Shown: one piece after another, positions 43,145-51,856 of the stretch
Layout: each line of letters starts with the position of its first letter
How positions within the stretch are numbered: the first letter of the stretch is position 1
Source: Virgibacillus_O xinjiangensis
GTDB taxonomy: Bacteria > Bacillota > Bacilli > Bacillales > Amphibacillaceae
DNA length: 64,000 bases
NCBI RefSeq assembly: GCF_042643145.1
Contig: NZ_JBHRSA010000004.1
Coordinates: forward strand, 186,001-250,000
Direction: 5' to 3'
The notes under the pieces: model-generated
Databases searched by the model: none
What the model was told of the DNA's origin: nothing
What the model saw: the letters and a program-made list of their open reading frames with translations, nothing else
Made by a program: the position numbers and the translations under genes

Positions 43145-44131
43145 TCAGACAGGATTATTATCAAATTCAGCATCCAGGAGTCTCTGCTTCACAAGAAATG
43201 CCCCTCCTATGATGCCTGCATCATTTCCGAGTTCAGCTTGCTTGATTTCGCATATATCGCTGACCCTTTTTAAAGCATAACCATGGAAAGCATGTGCAAT
43301 TTCATCAATCAGCATGTCTCCCGCTTTGGATACACCGCCGCCGATCAACACTTTGGAAGGATTAATAACAGTCCCCATATTTGAAATGAGCCTACCAAGT
43401 ATTTCTGCATTCTTTTTAATGATACGGATACTTGGCGTATCACCTTCGGCAGCCAGATCGGCAATATCCTTGGCCGAAATGCTTCCCTTCTGTTTCTGCA
43501 GTTTTGCAAGTTTTCCTTCCGGATATTGACGAGCCTGCTCTACTGCCTGCCGGACCATACCGGTGGCAGACACGATAGTCTCCAGGCAGCCTCTCCGGCC
43601 GCAATTGCACAGATGGCCTTCCGGATCGATGGTGAAATGGCCAATCTCTCCTGCCATTCCGTTCTCACCGTCCACAATATCTCCATTTGCAATAATGCCG
43701 CCGCCGACTCCTGTCCCCAACGTAATGGCAATAACATTTTGAGCCTGGTTGCCGGCACCCTTCCAATTTTCTCCCAAGACGGCGATATTGGCGTCATTTT
43801 GAACAAAGACCGGAAGATTGGACATTTCCTTTAATTGCCCAGCCAAATCCAAATCCTTCCAACCGATATTCACTGCCTCAAATACAAAGCCAGTGTCTCC
43901 ATCGATGAAACCAGGAGCACCTACGCCCAGTCCCAAAATGTCGTCCCGAACCTTTCCTATACTCGCCAACTTGGTGACTATGGATTCCCATATATCCTTA
44001 ACTATATGCTTCCCTTGGTCGGATGTATCTGTTGGGATCTCCCATTTTTCCATGATTTCACCAGCTTGACTGATTAACCCAATTTTAATGGTGGTTCCTC
44101 CGATATCAATCCCTGCAATATACTTACTCAT
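43145..44131 (-). CDS. glcK: Glucokinase (ROK family)
   Basis: Phosphorylates glucose to glucose 6-phosphate with ATP. ROK enzyme: phosphate loop GIDIGGTTIKIGL near residue 7, QNDANIAVLGE (catalytic Asp), ITLGTGVGGGII, and the zinc motif CNCGRRGCLET near 178-188. 328 aa. I chose ATG 44131 (MSKYIAG) after AAAGGGGTG. It overlaps the end of yqgQ by eight bases, as in B. subtilis. Confidence 0.96.
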   Translation of the reverse strand: MSKYIAGIDIGGTTIKIGLISQAGEIMEKWEIPTDTSDQGKHIVKDIWESIVTKLASIGKVRDDILGLGVGAPGFIDGDTGFVFEAVNIGWKDLDLAGQLKEMSNLPVFVQNDANIAVLGENWKGAGNQAQNVIAITLGTGVGGGIIANGDIVDGENGMAGEIGHFTIDPEGHLCNCGRRGCLETIVSATGMVRQAVEQARQYPEGKLAKLQKQKGSISAKDIADLAAEGDTPSIRIIKKNAEILGRLISNMGTVINPSKVLIGGGVSKAGDMLIDEIAHAFHGYALKRVSDICEIKQAELGNDAGIIGGAFLVKQRLLDAEFDNNPV

Positions 44132-44363
44132 CAGATACACCCCTTTGATTCGTTTCCTTTATAGATGTTATTTCTCGCTTGATTATCAGTTTCGCCTGCA
44201 AATACTCCATGTTTGAAATAAACAGCCAATGGTGCAGTTCATCCAGTTCCATCTCCATCAGTTGAAGATCTCCCAATCGATTGCCTGTGTAAATGAATGC
44301 TCCATATTTTCGTAATAGCTTTTGTACTTCCAGGATTGTTTCCACTTCTGCACCAAACCCCAT
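44124..44363 (-). CDS. yqgQ: YqgQ family protein (DUF910)
   Basis: 79 aa, all-helical, with the family core VQKLLRKYGAFIYTGNRLGDLQLMEMELDELH. Start uncertain: ATG at 44363 or a GTG six codons in; the upstream TATAAT overlaps the ATG, so the shorter product is possible. In B. subtilis the gene is fused in one operon with glcK. Predicted to bind single-stranded nucleic acid; function unknown. Confidence 0.82.
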   Translation of the reverse strand: MGFGAEVETILEVQKLLRKYGAFIYTGNRLGDLQLMEMELDELHHWLFISNMEYLQAKLIIKREITSIKETNQRGVSDE

Positions 44364-44425
44364 TATATCAAATTAAAATCAAATAAGGAATAAAATATTA
44401 TAGCATTAAAAATCCAGACCGTCCA

Positions 44426-45883
44426 TTAACGGTCTGGATCTTTTGGGTTTAAGAAATCTGGCCTCTTGCTCTGTAACGGAATTGGAGTTCTTACGAAAAT
44501 ATCCCTGAATGCTCTGTAAGAAAATGGCAGGAACGGCCAAAAATAGGCAACACGAAATGTCTCCATACGGGTAATATATAGAATCCAAAATGTTATAGCT
44601 GCCACATAGCCTACCAGGCCGAAAGCTGCAGCTGCGAGCAGAAGGAAAATACGCACCAACCGGTTAGCGAGGCTCATCTCATAACTAGGGGTTGCGTAGG
44701 ATCCTATCGCAGCCAATGCTAGGTACAGGACAACTTCATTGGAGAACCAGCCGACTTCCACCGAAATCTGTCCAATCATGATAGCTGCCACCAATCCAAG
44801 TGCTGTGGCCAATGAAGATGGCGTATGGATCGCAGCCATCCTCAGCATATCAATACCTATTTCGGCTATCAGAAACTGCAAAAGCAAAGGGATGACGCCC
44901 ATTTCATTTGGACCAATAAATTCCATTCCTGATGGTAGAAGAGTGGGGTTCACAGAAAATAAATAATAGAGAGGCAGAATGAATATTGCTGCCAACACAG
45001 CAAAGAAACGGACAAAACGCAAATAGGCACCGACAAGCGGCTTCTGCCGGTATTCCTCCGCATGCTGTAGATGATGCCAATAAGTTGCCGGAGTAATCAT
45101 CACACTGGGAGAACCATCAATCATAACCAACACATGGCCCTCGTATAAGTGTGCAGACGCTGTATCCGGCCTTTCCGTATAACGCACAGTTGGATAAGGA
45201 TTCCAGTGGCGTCCGCTGATATACTCTTCAATCGTTTTCTCAGCCATCGGCAACCCGTCTGTATCAATTTGCTTAAGTGTATCTTTAAGCTCTTCTACCC
45301 GTTGTTCGTCTGCGATATCAGACAGGTAGCATATACAGATATCGGTCAAGGACCTCCGCCCGATTTGCATGTATTCCATGCGGAGGGAACGGTCCCGAAC
45401 CCTGCGCCTTACCAGGGATGTATTGAAGACGATAGTCTCTACAAAACCATCTCTCGATCCTCTGACGACTCTTTCTAAATCGGGCTCGGCCACCGACCGT
45501 ACCGGATAGGTACGGGCATCAATCATAATGACTTTGTCCAAACCTTCAATGACAAGAGCCGCAGGACCCCCAAGAACAAGATCCGCTGCTTGATTTAAAT
45601 CGTCGCTTTGATCTATTTCTATATAAGGAAGATATGTCCTTAAAAGCTTGGTCAATGGATCAGGGTCAATCTCTTCAGGTTCCAGTTGAGCCAGAAATTT
45701 CATCAAAAGATGCAGAATATCATCCTTGGCAAATCCATCTATGACAAATAAAGCCATTTTTCTGCCGGCATATTCAAGATCCAGCTGAATAATATCGAAG
45801 CTTTTGTCTACTGCCAAGCGCTCTTTCATATAATTTACATTTTTGTGGAAAGAACCGAAAAGTTCTTGTGTTTCCTTCTCCAT
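44426..45883 (-). CDS. spoVAF: SpoVAF homologue (GerA-A family spore germination protein)
   Basis: 485 aa. A soluble N-terminal GerA-type domain (about 1-270) with WNPYPTVRYTERPD and LVMIDGSPSVMITPATYWHHLQHAEEYRQKP is followed by five or six TM helices to about residue 450. These segments are typical of SpoVAF rather than nutrient GerAA receptors. SpoVAF forms with FigP (YqhR) an ion-release complex in the spore inner membrane; a yqhR gene lies at 22.5 kb. In B. subtilis spoVAF is in the spoVA operon, while here it stands alone between yqgQ and gluP. Start: ATG 45883 after GGGTGA; a GTG five codons upstream is possible. Confidence 0.85.
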   Translation of the reverse strand: MEKETQELFGSFHKNVNYMKERLAVDKSFDIIQLDLEYAGRKMALFVIDGFAKDDILHLLMKFLAQLEPEEIDPDPLTKLLRTYLPYIEIDQSDDLNQAADLVLGGPAALVIEGLDKVIMIDARTYPVRSVAEPDLERVVRGSRDGFVETIVFNTSLVRRRVRDRSLRMEYMQIGRRSLTDICICYLSDIADEQRVEELKDTLKQIDTDGLPMAEKTIEEYISGRHWNPYPTVRYTERPDTASAHLYEGHVLVMIDGSPSVMITPATYWHHLQHAEEYRQKPLVGAYLRFVRFFAVLAAIFILPLYYLFSVNPTLLPSGMEFIGPNEMGVIPLLLQFLIAEIGIDMLRMAAIHTPSSLATALGLVAAIMIGQISVEVGWFSNEVVLYLALAAIGSYATPSYEMSLANRLVRIFLLLAAAAFGLVGYVAAITFWILYITRMETFRVAYFWPFLPFSYRAFRDIFVRTPIPLQSKRPDFLNPKDPDR

Positions 45884-45974
45884 ATACTCACCCGTCACTC
45901 TTTAAAAGTTATGGAATTAGTTTGAGCCTGCTTGCAGTTATTTATGCACTTCTTACCTGTCCCCCACACTCTCT

Positions 45975-47528
45975 TTACTCCTCATCCCTATCCCCTGTAA
46001 GACGATTGTACAATTTGGCGAAATCTTCGTTTTCAGGGCGTTGGTCATACGCTTCCTCTGCCAACTTCTCTGCCTCTTCCATTCTTCCCTCTTTCACGTA
46101 GATCAGCGCCAGGTTATAGAATGCTTCAGGCACAGGCTCTTCGGCTTCGATACTCTCCTCCAAATCCTTCTTCGCCAGATCAATCTTTCCTTTCTCCATA
46201 TAAGCGTATGAACGTTGAAACAAAAGAAGATGATCAAGTTCCCCATCCAGTTCCAATGCATTGGTTGCCGCTTCAATAACGGTTTCATAATCATTTGCAG
46301 CCAATGCCTCCTCTAATTTTAATAGATGGTATGACTGGCTTTCCAGGTTATGTTCTGTCCCGTAGATGCCTAAGCCGACAGCCATGAAGAGGTAAGTAGA
46401 CATTGCAAGGACTTGAATAAGCATTTTTCTTTCTTTTGGCAAGTAGACAATTGCTGCAGCGATAAAACCGGCAATCAACCCACCCATATGAGCACCATTG
46501 TCTATCTGAGGCACGGCCAAACCAAAGACAATATTTATTCCGACCAGAATGACAATATTCATGCCTATTGTCTGAAAAAAAACCTTTTTATGAGGTACTC
46601 CAAAGAACAATAATGCTCCAAATAAGCCGAAAAGCGCCCCAGAAGCCCCTGCTGAAACATTTACTGTAAAGGCAAAGCTCGCCAAACCGCCACCAATACC
46701 GGCCAGCATATAAATAGCCAAAAAACGACTGTTGCCGTAAATTCTCTCCGTCAATGATCCAATGTAATACATGGCCAACATATTCATGAATAGATGAAGA
46801 AAACCGATATGCAGGAACATGGAAGTGAGGATTCTCCACCACTCTCCATCTATGACAGCTGGATTATATTTTGCTCCGTATTTTATTAAATCATTGATGG
46901 ACGTGCTGTCACCATAAAATTCTACCACCAAAAAGCAGGAAATATTTAGGAGTAATAATAGGTAGGTGAATATCGGTGTGCCATACGAAAATAATTCATC
47001 CACTTTCCTTCGATTTCTATCCAACTCTTTCATCAAGAAATGTAGATAAAATTGAGATCTGGATTCTTTCTCCCTCAAAGAAAATGGCTCGTCATCACTT
47101 ATAGACTTTACACCAATGGCTCTCTGCAACCTGGACTCCTCTTCTCCCCCTCCTGCCGGGTTTATATTGTAAGCAAACATATCCAACAAACGCCGCCTGC
47201 CCTTGAGCATTACAGGACGATTCATTTCTTCCCAGTCATCAACCGGAGAATATGTACTGATATAGACATGATGTATTTTTACGTGTTTTCCTGGGAAGGT
47301 TCGTTTCATTTGAATCATTTGGCCGGCCGTTTCTTCCATGTCTTTCATCAGTTGATTTTTCCAGCCGAAACCTTTAAGACTCAAACGTATTATATTGGAT
47401 GTCCCGTCTGCTGACTTTTCCATCCATACCTCTTCTCTCTCTCCATCCATATACAAAACATCATACTGTTTCTTTGTAAGCAGATGATATGCCGTACGAT
47501 ACATGTAATATCTTTCGTCCAGCAACAC
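45975..47528 (-). CDS. gluP: Rhomboid intramembrane protease GluP (YqgP)
   Basis: 517 aa. An N-terminal soluble domain (1-175), seven TM helices (about 185-395) and a C-terminal TPR domain (about 415-510). Catalytic dyad S296 in SAGASGALFG and H347 in NGAHMGGL; oxyanion N249 in HLFMNM. In B. subtilis YqgP cleaves MgtE with FtsH under Mn stress and low Mg. Start: GTG 47528 after GGGAGGG. The neighbouring yqgO and yqgQ genes keep the B. subtilis order apart from the inserted spoVAF. Confidence 0.93.
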   Translation of the reverse strand: MLLDERYYMYRTAYHLLTKKQYDVLYMDGEREEVWMEKSADGTSNIIRLSLKGFGWKNQLMKDMEETAGQMIQMKRTFPGKHVKIHHVYISTYSPVDDWEEMNRPVMLKGRRRLLDMFAYNINPAGGGEEESRLQRAIGVKSISDDEPFSLREKESRSQFYLHFLMKELDRNRRKVDELFSYGTPIFTYLLLLLNISCFLVVEFYGDSTSINDLIKYGAKYNPAVIDGEWWRILTSMFLHIGFLHLFMNMLAMYYIGSLTERIYGNSRFLAIYMLAGIGGGLASFAFTVNVSAGASGALFGLFGALLFFGVPHKKVFFQTIGMNIVILVGINIVFGLAVPQIDNGAHMGGLIAGFIAAAIVYLPKERKMLIQVLAMSTYLFMAVGLGIYGTEHNLESQSYHLLKLEEALAANDYETVIEAATNALELDGELDHLLLFQRSYAYMEKGKIDLAKKDLEESIEAEEPVPEAFYNLALIYVKEGRMEEAEKLAEEAYDQRPENEDFAKLYNRLTGDRDEE

Positions 47529-47635
47529 GGCATCCCTCCCCTCTTATTATCATACCAAATAAACCATCTACAGGATTATTGGAGCTTAAAAAAAGAAGCT
47601 GCTATCCACAGCTCCTCTAGTCATACTACTTACTT

Positions 47636-47818
47636 TTAATTGGGGCGAAACAGCCCGGAAATCATTTTTTCCTTCAAGCCGGGAATATTCATTGATAGGG
47701 AAACAGCCACCTTACGCAAAATACCTACCGCAAGAATGGTGTTCAATATACGGTAACGCCACCTGAATAACATTGTCAAGGCTGCTGCTGTGCTAATAAT
47801 AAAGATAATGACCCTCAT
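47636..47818 (-). CDS. yqgO: YqgO-like small membrane protein
   Basis: 60 aa: one TM helix (about 3-18), then RWRYRILNTILAVGILRKVAVSLSMNIPGLK. AAGGGTG lies six bases ahead of the ATG. The position between gluP and yqgN matches yqgO in B. subtilis. Function unknown. Confidence 0.65.
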   Translation of the reverse strand: MRVIIFIISTAAALTMLFRWRYRILNTILAVGILRKVAVSLSMNIPGLKEKMISGLFRPN

Positions 47819-47895
47819 AAGTAAACACCCTTTTCTGCTCGATCATATCCTTATTTTTCGCGGACCATTATAAAATATACCCACAGATCAACAGT

Positions 47896-48459
47896 TCAAC
47901 CAGTCGAAATGATTCCATTCTCTGTGACAAGATATTGAACAGGAATGTCATAGGGTTCATTAGGCAGATGATCGACCAATTGCTCAGCATTCAGAATGGA
48001 GATGGTCAAGTTAGGAAAACCATTCAAGAATCGATCATAATAACCCCCACCAAAACCGATTCGATAACCATTTCTATCGAATAGCAGTCCAGGAACGACC
48101 AATAATTCAAGAAACTCCTTTTCCAATTTCTCTGTTTCCTCGGGGTTGGGCTCAAGCAACCCATGAGCTCCCCGCTCCAATTGATGATAATAATCCAAGC
48201 GCAAAAATTCCATCGACCGCTTGGCAGGTATACATTTAGGAACCCCGACTATCTTTCCAGCTTCCCATGCCGATTCAATAATCGGCCTAGTATTCCATTC
48301 AAATCCACTGGAGACAGTTATGCCGACAGTAGCAGCCTTCCTCCAGAAAGAAGAATTAATGAGCCATTCTGCCAACTTCTGCTCCGTATATTTCTTTTGT
48401 TCGTCAGAGACTTTTTTCAGCATGTCCACTGCTTCCTGCCGCAAGATATGTTTATTCAT
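47896..48459 (-). CDS. yqgN: 5-formyltetrahydrofolate cyclo-ligase
   Basis: ATP-dependent conversion of 5-formyl-THF to methenyl-THF. 187 aa. VPKCIPAKRSMEF (substrate/ATP-binding), the conserved GAHGLLEPNPEE, and LLVVPGLLFDRNGYRIGFGGGYYDRFL with the glycine-rich ATP loop are seen. I chose ATG 48459 (MNKHILRQE) after AAGGTGGTGA. Confidence 0.95.
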   Translation of the reverse strand: MNKHILRQEAVDMLKKVSDEQKKYTEQKLAEWLINSSFWRKAATVGITVSSGFEWNTRPIIESAWEAGKIVGVPKCIPAKRSMEFLRLDYYHQLERGAHGLLEPNPEETEKLEKEFLELLVVPGLLFDRNGYRIGFGGGYYDRFLNGFPNLTISILNAEQLVDHLPNEPYDIPVQYLVTENGIISTG

Positions 48460-48494
48460 TACATCACCACCTTCCGTGGTCTCCATGTAAAAAT

Positions 48495-48530
48495 AAAACT
48501 CTCATCAATTAAATGATAAGAGTTTTATTG
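48495..48530 (-). terminator. Terminator of rpmG
   Basis: AAAACTCTTATCA and TGATGAGAGTTTT on the leftward strand with a six-base loop, then ATTTTT. Confidence 0.85.
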
Positions 48531-48537
48531 TGTCACT

Positions 48538-48687
48538 TTATTTAGTTTCACGATGCAAAGTGTGTTTTTTCAAACGTGGACAATATTTCATAAGCTCAAT
48601 ACGCCCAGGATTCGTACGTTTATTTTTCGTCGTAATGTAATTGCGGTCTCCTGTTTCGGTACAAGCTAGTGTAATGTTTACGCGCAT
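48538..48687 (-). CDS. rpmG: 50S ribosomal protein L33, cysteine-poor form
   Basis: 49 aa, starting MRVNITLACTETGDRNY and ending LHRETK. The zinc-type L33 has two CxxC pairs; here only C9 and one Cys in KYCPRLKK remain, so it cannot bind zinc and belongs to the C-minus, zinc-independent class. Start ATG has GGGAGGG upstream. Located as in B. subtilis between yqgN and the yqgM-pbpA region. Confidence 0.96.
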   Translation of the reverse strand: MRVNITLACTETGDRNYITTKNKRTNPGRIELMKYCPRLKKHTLHRETK

Positions 48688-48882
48688 GGTTTTCCCTCCC
48701 GACTTTAAAAAATTGCTTCCTAATGAGCGAATTTTTCATTTCAGACTTAATTATAATATCAGATGTTTGGACAACTATCAAGGTGTTCGTGTAAAAAGTT
48801 GGTGTTTCCTCTCGGTACCTTCTATGATATAACTAGTAATGTACAAAACTAAAACATCATAGAGAATGATAGGAGGAATACG

Positions 48883-49104
48883 ATGTTATATGCAGCCATC
48901 GCGATCATTGCAGTTGCCGTGGTTCTATTCGTGCTGTCTTTTTTCTTGAATGACCGTTTCAAGGAAATGGAAAGCCAACTGGAGCAGCTCACTCTCACCA
49001 CCATGCAGGATAATTACCAGTTAAAGAAAAAAGTGAAGATACTGGAGGGAGAATTGCTTACCCAGGACTTAGGCAACGAATCACAGGATAAAAAACCATC
49101 ATAA
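48883..49104 (+). CDS. Small membrane-anchored coiled-coil protein (YqzD-like?)
   Basis: 73 aa: a TM helix at about 2-23 and then a charged helical stretch (RFKEMESQLEQLTLTTMQDNYQLKKKVKILEGELL) with coiled-coil periodicity. AGGAGG lies before the ATG. It lies 22 bp upstream of the next gene and the two probably form an operon. B. subtilis has the pair yqzD-yqzC near pbpA; I assign this only by position. Confidence 0.65.
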   Translation: MLYAAIAIIAVAVVLFVLSFFLNDRFKEMESQLEQLTLTTMQDNYQLKKKVKILEGELLTQDLGNESQDKKPS

Positions 49105-49126
49105 GTTCAAAGACAGGGAGATGAAC

Positions 49127-49663
49127 ATGAAACAGCCAATACAAGCATTTGCCATCGGTTTATTTGTGGCAGGAGTCTTGATGCTGGCAGGAAATTATGT
49201 ATATCCTGCGCCTCAGGACACTGTCAATTCAGCCTCCATTGAGGAATTGATTAAAATAGTGGAAGATGAAGGGTATCATGTACTCACCGAATCCGAATAC
49301 ATAACCTATTCAGTACAAAAAGATGCACACGGACAAAGCGCTGAAGCTACTGACAATCAGAGCGAACCGGGGAAGAATGATGGATCAACAGATCAGCCGG
49401 ATACCAATGATAAAACAGAAGAATCCTCGGAACCGGAGAAAGATGACAAAAATACAGGAGAACCGATTACACTGGCCATTGAACCAGGGATGGCTTCTTC
49501 CGATGTCAGTTTCATGCTTGAAAAAGAAGGAATTGTAGAAGATTCCAAGGAATTCAATACATACCTGAACAAGCATGACTTCAGCCCTTATATCCAAATT
49601 GGAGACGTTGAAGTGTCGAGCAATATGAGTTTCTATGAAATTGCTGTTAAAATAACGCAATGA
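49127..49663 (+). CDS. Secreted or membrane-anchored protein with MltG/YceG-like C-terminus (YqzC-like?)
   Basis: 178 aa. Signal anchor at about 7-27, a short domain with NSASIEELIKIVEDEGYHVLTESEY, a highly acidic low-complexity linker (about 70-110, rich in Asp, Glu, Ser, Asn and Thr) and a C-terminal module LAIEPGMASSDVSFMLEKEGIVEDSKEFNTYL. This module resembles the LysM-like N-terminal part of MltG endolytic transglycosylases but lacks the catalytic domain. Start ATG 49127 lies six bases after GGGAG. Convergent with pbpA, so a role at the cell wall is plausible but unproven. Confidence 0.7.
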   Translation: MKQPIQAFAIGLFVAGVLMLAGNYVYPAPQDTVNSASIEELIKIVEDEGYHVLTESEYITYSVQKDAHGQSAEATDNQSEPGKNDGSTDQPDTNDKTEESSEPEKDDKNTGEPITLAIEPGMASSDVSFMLEKEGIVEDSKEFNTYLNKHDFSPYIQIGDVEVSSNMSFYEIAVKITQ

Positions 49664-49665
49664 AC

Positions 49666-49694
49666 AAAGCCCTCCGCGACCGCCGGAGGGCTTT
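49666..49694. terminator. Bidirectional terminator before pbpA
   Basis: AAAGCCCTCCG and CGGAGGGCTTT, near-perfect GC stem between two convergent genes. Confidence 0.85.
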
Positions 49695-49712
49695 ATTCAT
49701 GCGAAGCAGCAA

Positions 49713-51782
49713 TTATTCCCCTGCTTCCTCATCCCTTTTCTCTTTCAAGTCAAAATACGTATCTAAAATACGCTCTCCTATCATATGGTTGATCGGATGC
49801 TGATTACTAGTGTCGCCGGTTTTCGGTACAACCACCGCAAAAGCCACTTCTGGCTCATCATAAGGTGCATATCCAACCAAACTCAGATTTTCCGTGTAGA
49901 TTTGTTTACCATCTTCGTAAAATTCATATTCAGCTGTTCCAGTTTTCCCAGCCGGCTGATAACTCTTATCAGCAAAATAGCTATATCCAGTCCCTCCAGG
50001 AGACTGAAATACTTGACGGAACCCTTCCTGTACTCGGTCGATGTAACTATCATTCATTTCTATCCGGTTGAGCACCTCTGTATTGATGCTTTTATACAGC
50101 GGACCCACTTCCTCCATAGAAGGAATCGGTTCCCGAACTTCCTTGGCAAAATGAGGTCTAACACGGTAACCATCATTTGCTATGGTAGAAACATATTGTG
50201 CCAGCTGCATGGTTGTATAAGTATCATACTGTCCGATGGCATTGTCCATAAAAATACCAGGTCTGCTGGTGTTTTCCCCTTTGAGCCCTGTCGATTCATA
50301 TGGGTAATCTACACCGGTTTCTGTTCCCAGGCCGAACTGTCGGAAGTAATTCCTTATTTCTTGCCAAGCATTGAGGTCAAATGAAGCCCCTGAACCATTC
50401 GGGAATGGATAGCGGTACTCGCCGCCCATTCGGAGGGCAATATAAAACATATACACATTGGAAGACCTGCGAAGTGCTCCGATATCGTCGAGTGTTCCTA
50501 GATTATTGGACCACGACCCTTTCGGAGCACCAGTTCCTATTTTGATGGGAGAATCATGGATATATTCCCCGGGACTGATCACCCCTGAATCCAATCCAGC
50601 TAGCACAGTGGCACCTTTGACAACAGAACCGGGAACATGGGAGTCATACAAAGTCTTATGTGCTGTATTTACAAATTCATTATCCTCCCTGTCATATGAC
50701 TGCCCAGATACAGCAAGCAATTCACCTGTTTGGGGATCGATTACGACCGCCAAGGCATCCTCCATATGACGATTGGCTGTTGGATGTTTTTGAATAGCGG
50801 TGAGCAATTCCTCCTGGAGGATTTTATCTACTTCTTTTTGGAATTCCATATCGATCGTAAGGACTAGGTCTTTGCCTCGTTGCCCCTCTACCACCGTTTC
50901 CGTATCGATCAACCGTCCGCTTTTATCGGTCGTATATTGTATCTGTTCCTTGCGGCCACGGAGCACATCTTCATACTGCTCCTCCAAACCGCTTCTGCCA
51001 ACCCGGTCGTTTCTGCTGTAGCCCCGTGTCATATAATATTCTTCATCTTCTGCCGGGATACCCTGCTGTTGGGTGGTGATCGACCCAAGCAGTGACTGAA
51101 AAGTATCTCCATATGGATATTCTCTGTCCCAATCAGTCGTAGCATTGATTCCTGGAAGCTTGTCCAGATTCTCGGCTACCTTCGCATATTCTTCTGCAGT
51201 AACATCTTTATTTTTTACAATCTGCGGTGTCAGAGAATAGGCTTTATCCAGCTCTTTCTTTATGGCTATTACTTCTTTCTCCTGTTTGGAGAAATTGCTG
51301 ATCTCTTCTTCTGTGATTTCTTCTAAAACCGCATTGTAGTACTCTGCATTGCTCATGTCTACTGCTTCTTCATCCGATACTCGGCTTTCTGCTTCTTCCT
51401 TATGTTTCAAATACCAATACTCTTTTTTATTTCGCTCCGTCAATAATCCGGTGTCCATACTGATCAACTCTGCAAGTGATTCCGCAACCTCGAGGCGTTC
51501 ATCCGCCTGTGTACCTTTGGGAGGTGTATAAGTGATTGAATAGACGGGTTCATTGTCGACCACCACATTCTGATTACGGTCAAAAATTTTCCCCCGGGGA
51601 ACGGGTATCTTCGTTGTATCCTGGATGGTCCGGTCAATCTCCTCCTGGAACTCTTCCCCATTCAATATCTGTACAACACCGAGCTGAAGTATCAGTACCG
51701 AGAACAACAAAAACACAATAAAAAACAGTATATTCAATCGGACGGGAAGCTGTGATTTTTTCCTCTTTTTCTCTCTGACCAT
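49713..51782 (-). CDS. pbpA: Class B penicillin-binding protein (PBP2A type)
   Basis: Peptidoglycan transpeptidase. 689 aa. A TM helix at about 15-37, a dimerisation domain (about 45-300) with RGKIFDRNQNVVVD, and the transpeptidase domain (about 335-680): SxxK motif as PGSVVKG, SxN motif as RSSNVYMF and KTGTAEYEF. B. subtilis PbpA has a redundant role in rod-shape elongation and spore outgrowth. I chose ATG 51782 (MVREKKRK) because GGGAGGAATT is upstream. Confidence 0.94.
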   Translation of the reverse strand: MVREKKRKKSQLPVRLNILFFIVFLLFSVLILQLGVVQILNGEEFQEEIDRTIQDTTKIPVPRGKIFDRNQNVVVDNEPVYSITYTPPKGTQADERLEVAESLAELISMDTGLLTERNKKEYWYLKHKEEAESRVSDEEAVDMSNAEYYNAVLEEITEEEISNFSKQEKEVIAIKKELDKAYSLTPQIVKNKDVTAEEYAKVAENLDKLPGINATTDWDREYPYGDTFQSLLGSITTQQQGIPAEDEEYYMTRGYSRNDRVGRSGLEEQYEDVLRGRKEQIQYTTDKSGRLIDTETVVEGQRGKDLVLTIDMEFQKEVDKILQEELLTAIQKHPTANRHMEDALAVVIDPQTGELLAVSGQSYDREDNEFVNTAHKTLYDSHVPGSVVKGATVLAGLDSGVISPGEYIHDSPIKIGTGAPKGSWSNNLGTLDDIGALRRSSNVYMFYIALRMGGEYRYPFPNGSGASFDLNAWQEIRNYFRQFGLGTETGVDYPYESTGLKGENTSRPGIFMDNAIGQYDTYTTMQLAQYVSTIANDGYRVRPHFAKEVREPIPSMEEVGPLYKSINTEVLNRIEMNDSYIDRVQEGFRQVFQSPGGTGYSYFADKSYQPAGKTGTAEYEFYEDGKQIYTENLSLVGYAPYDEPEVAFAVVVPKTGDTSNQHPINHMIGERILDTYFDLKEKRDEEAGE

Positions 51783-51856
51783 AATTCCTCCCCCATACGA
51801 AAATTCATGATGCTCCATCTAACATTATACCATGTACAGCATCATTTTTAATATGG

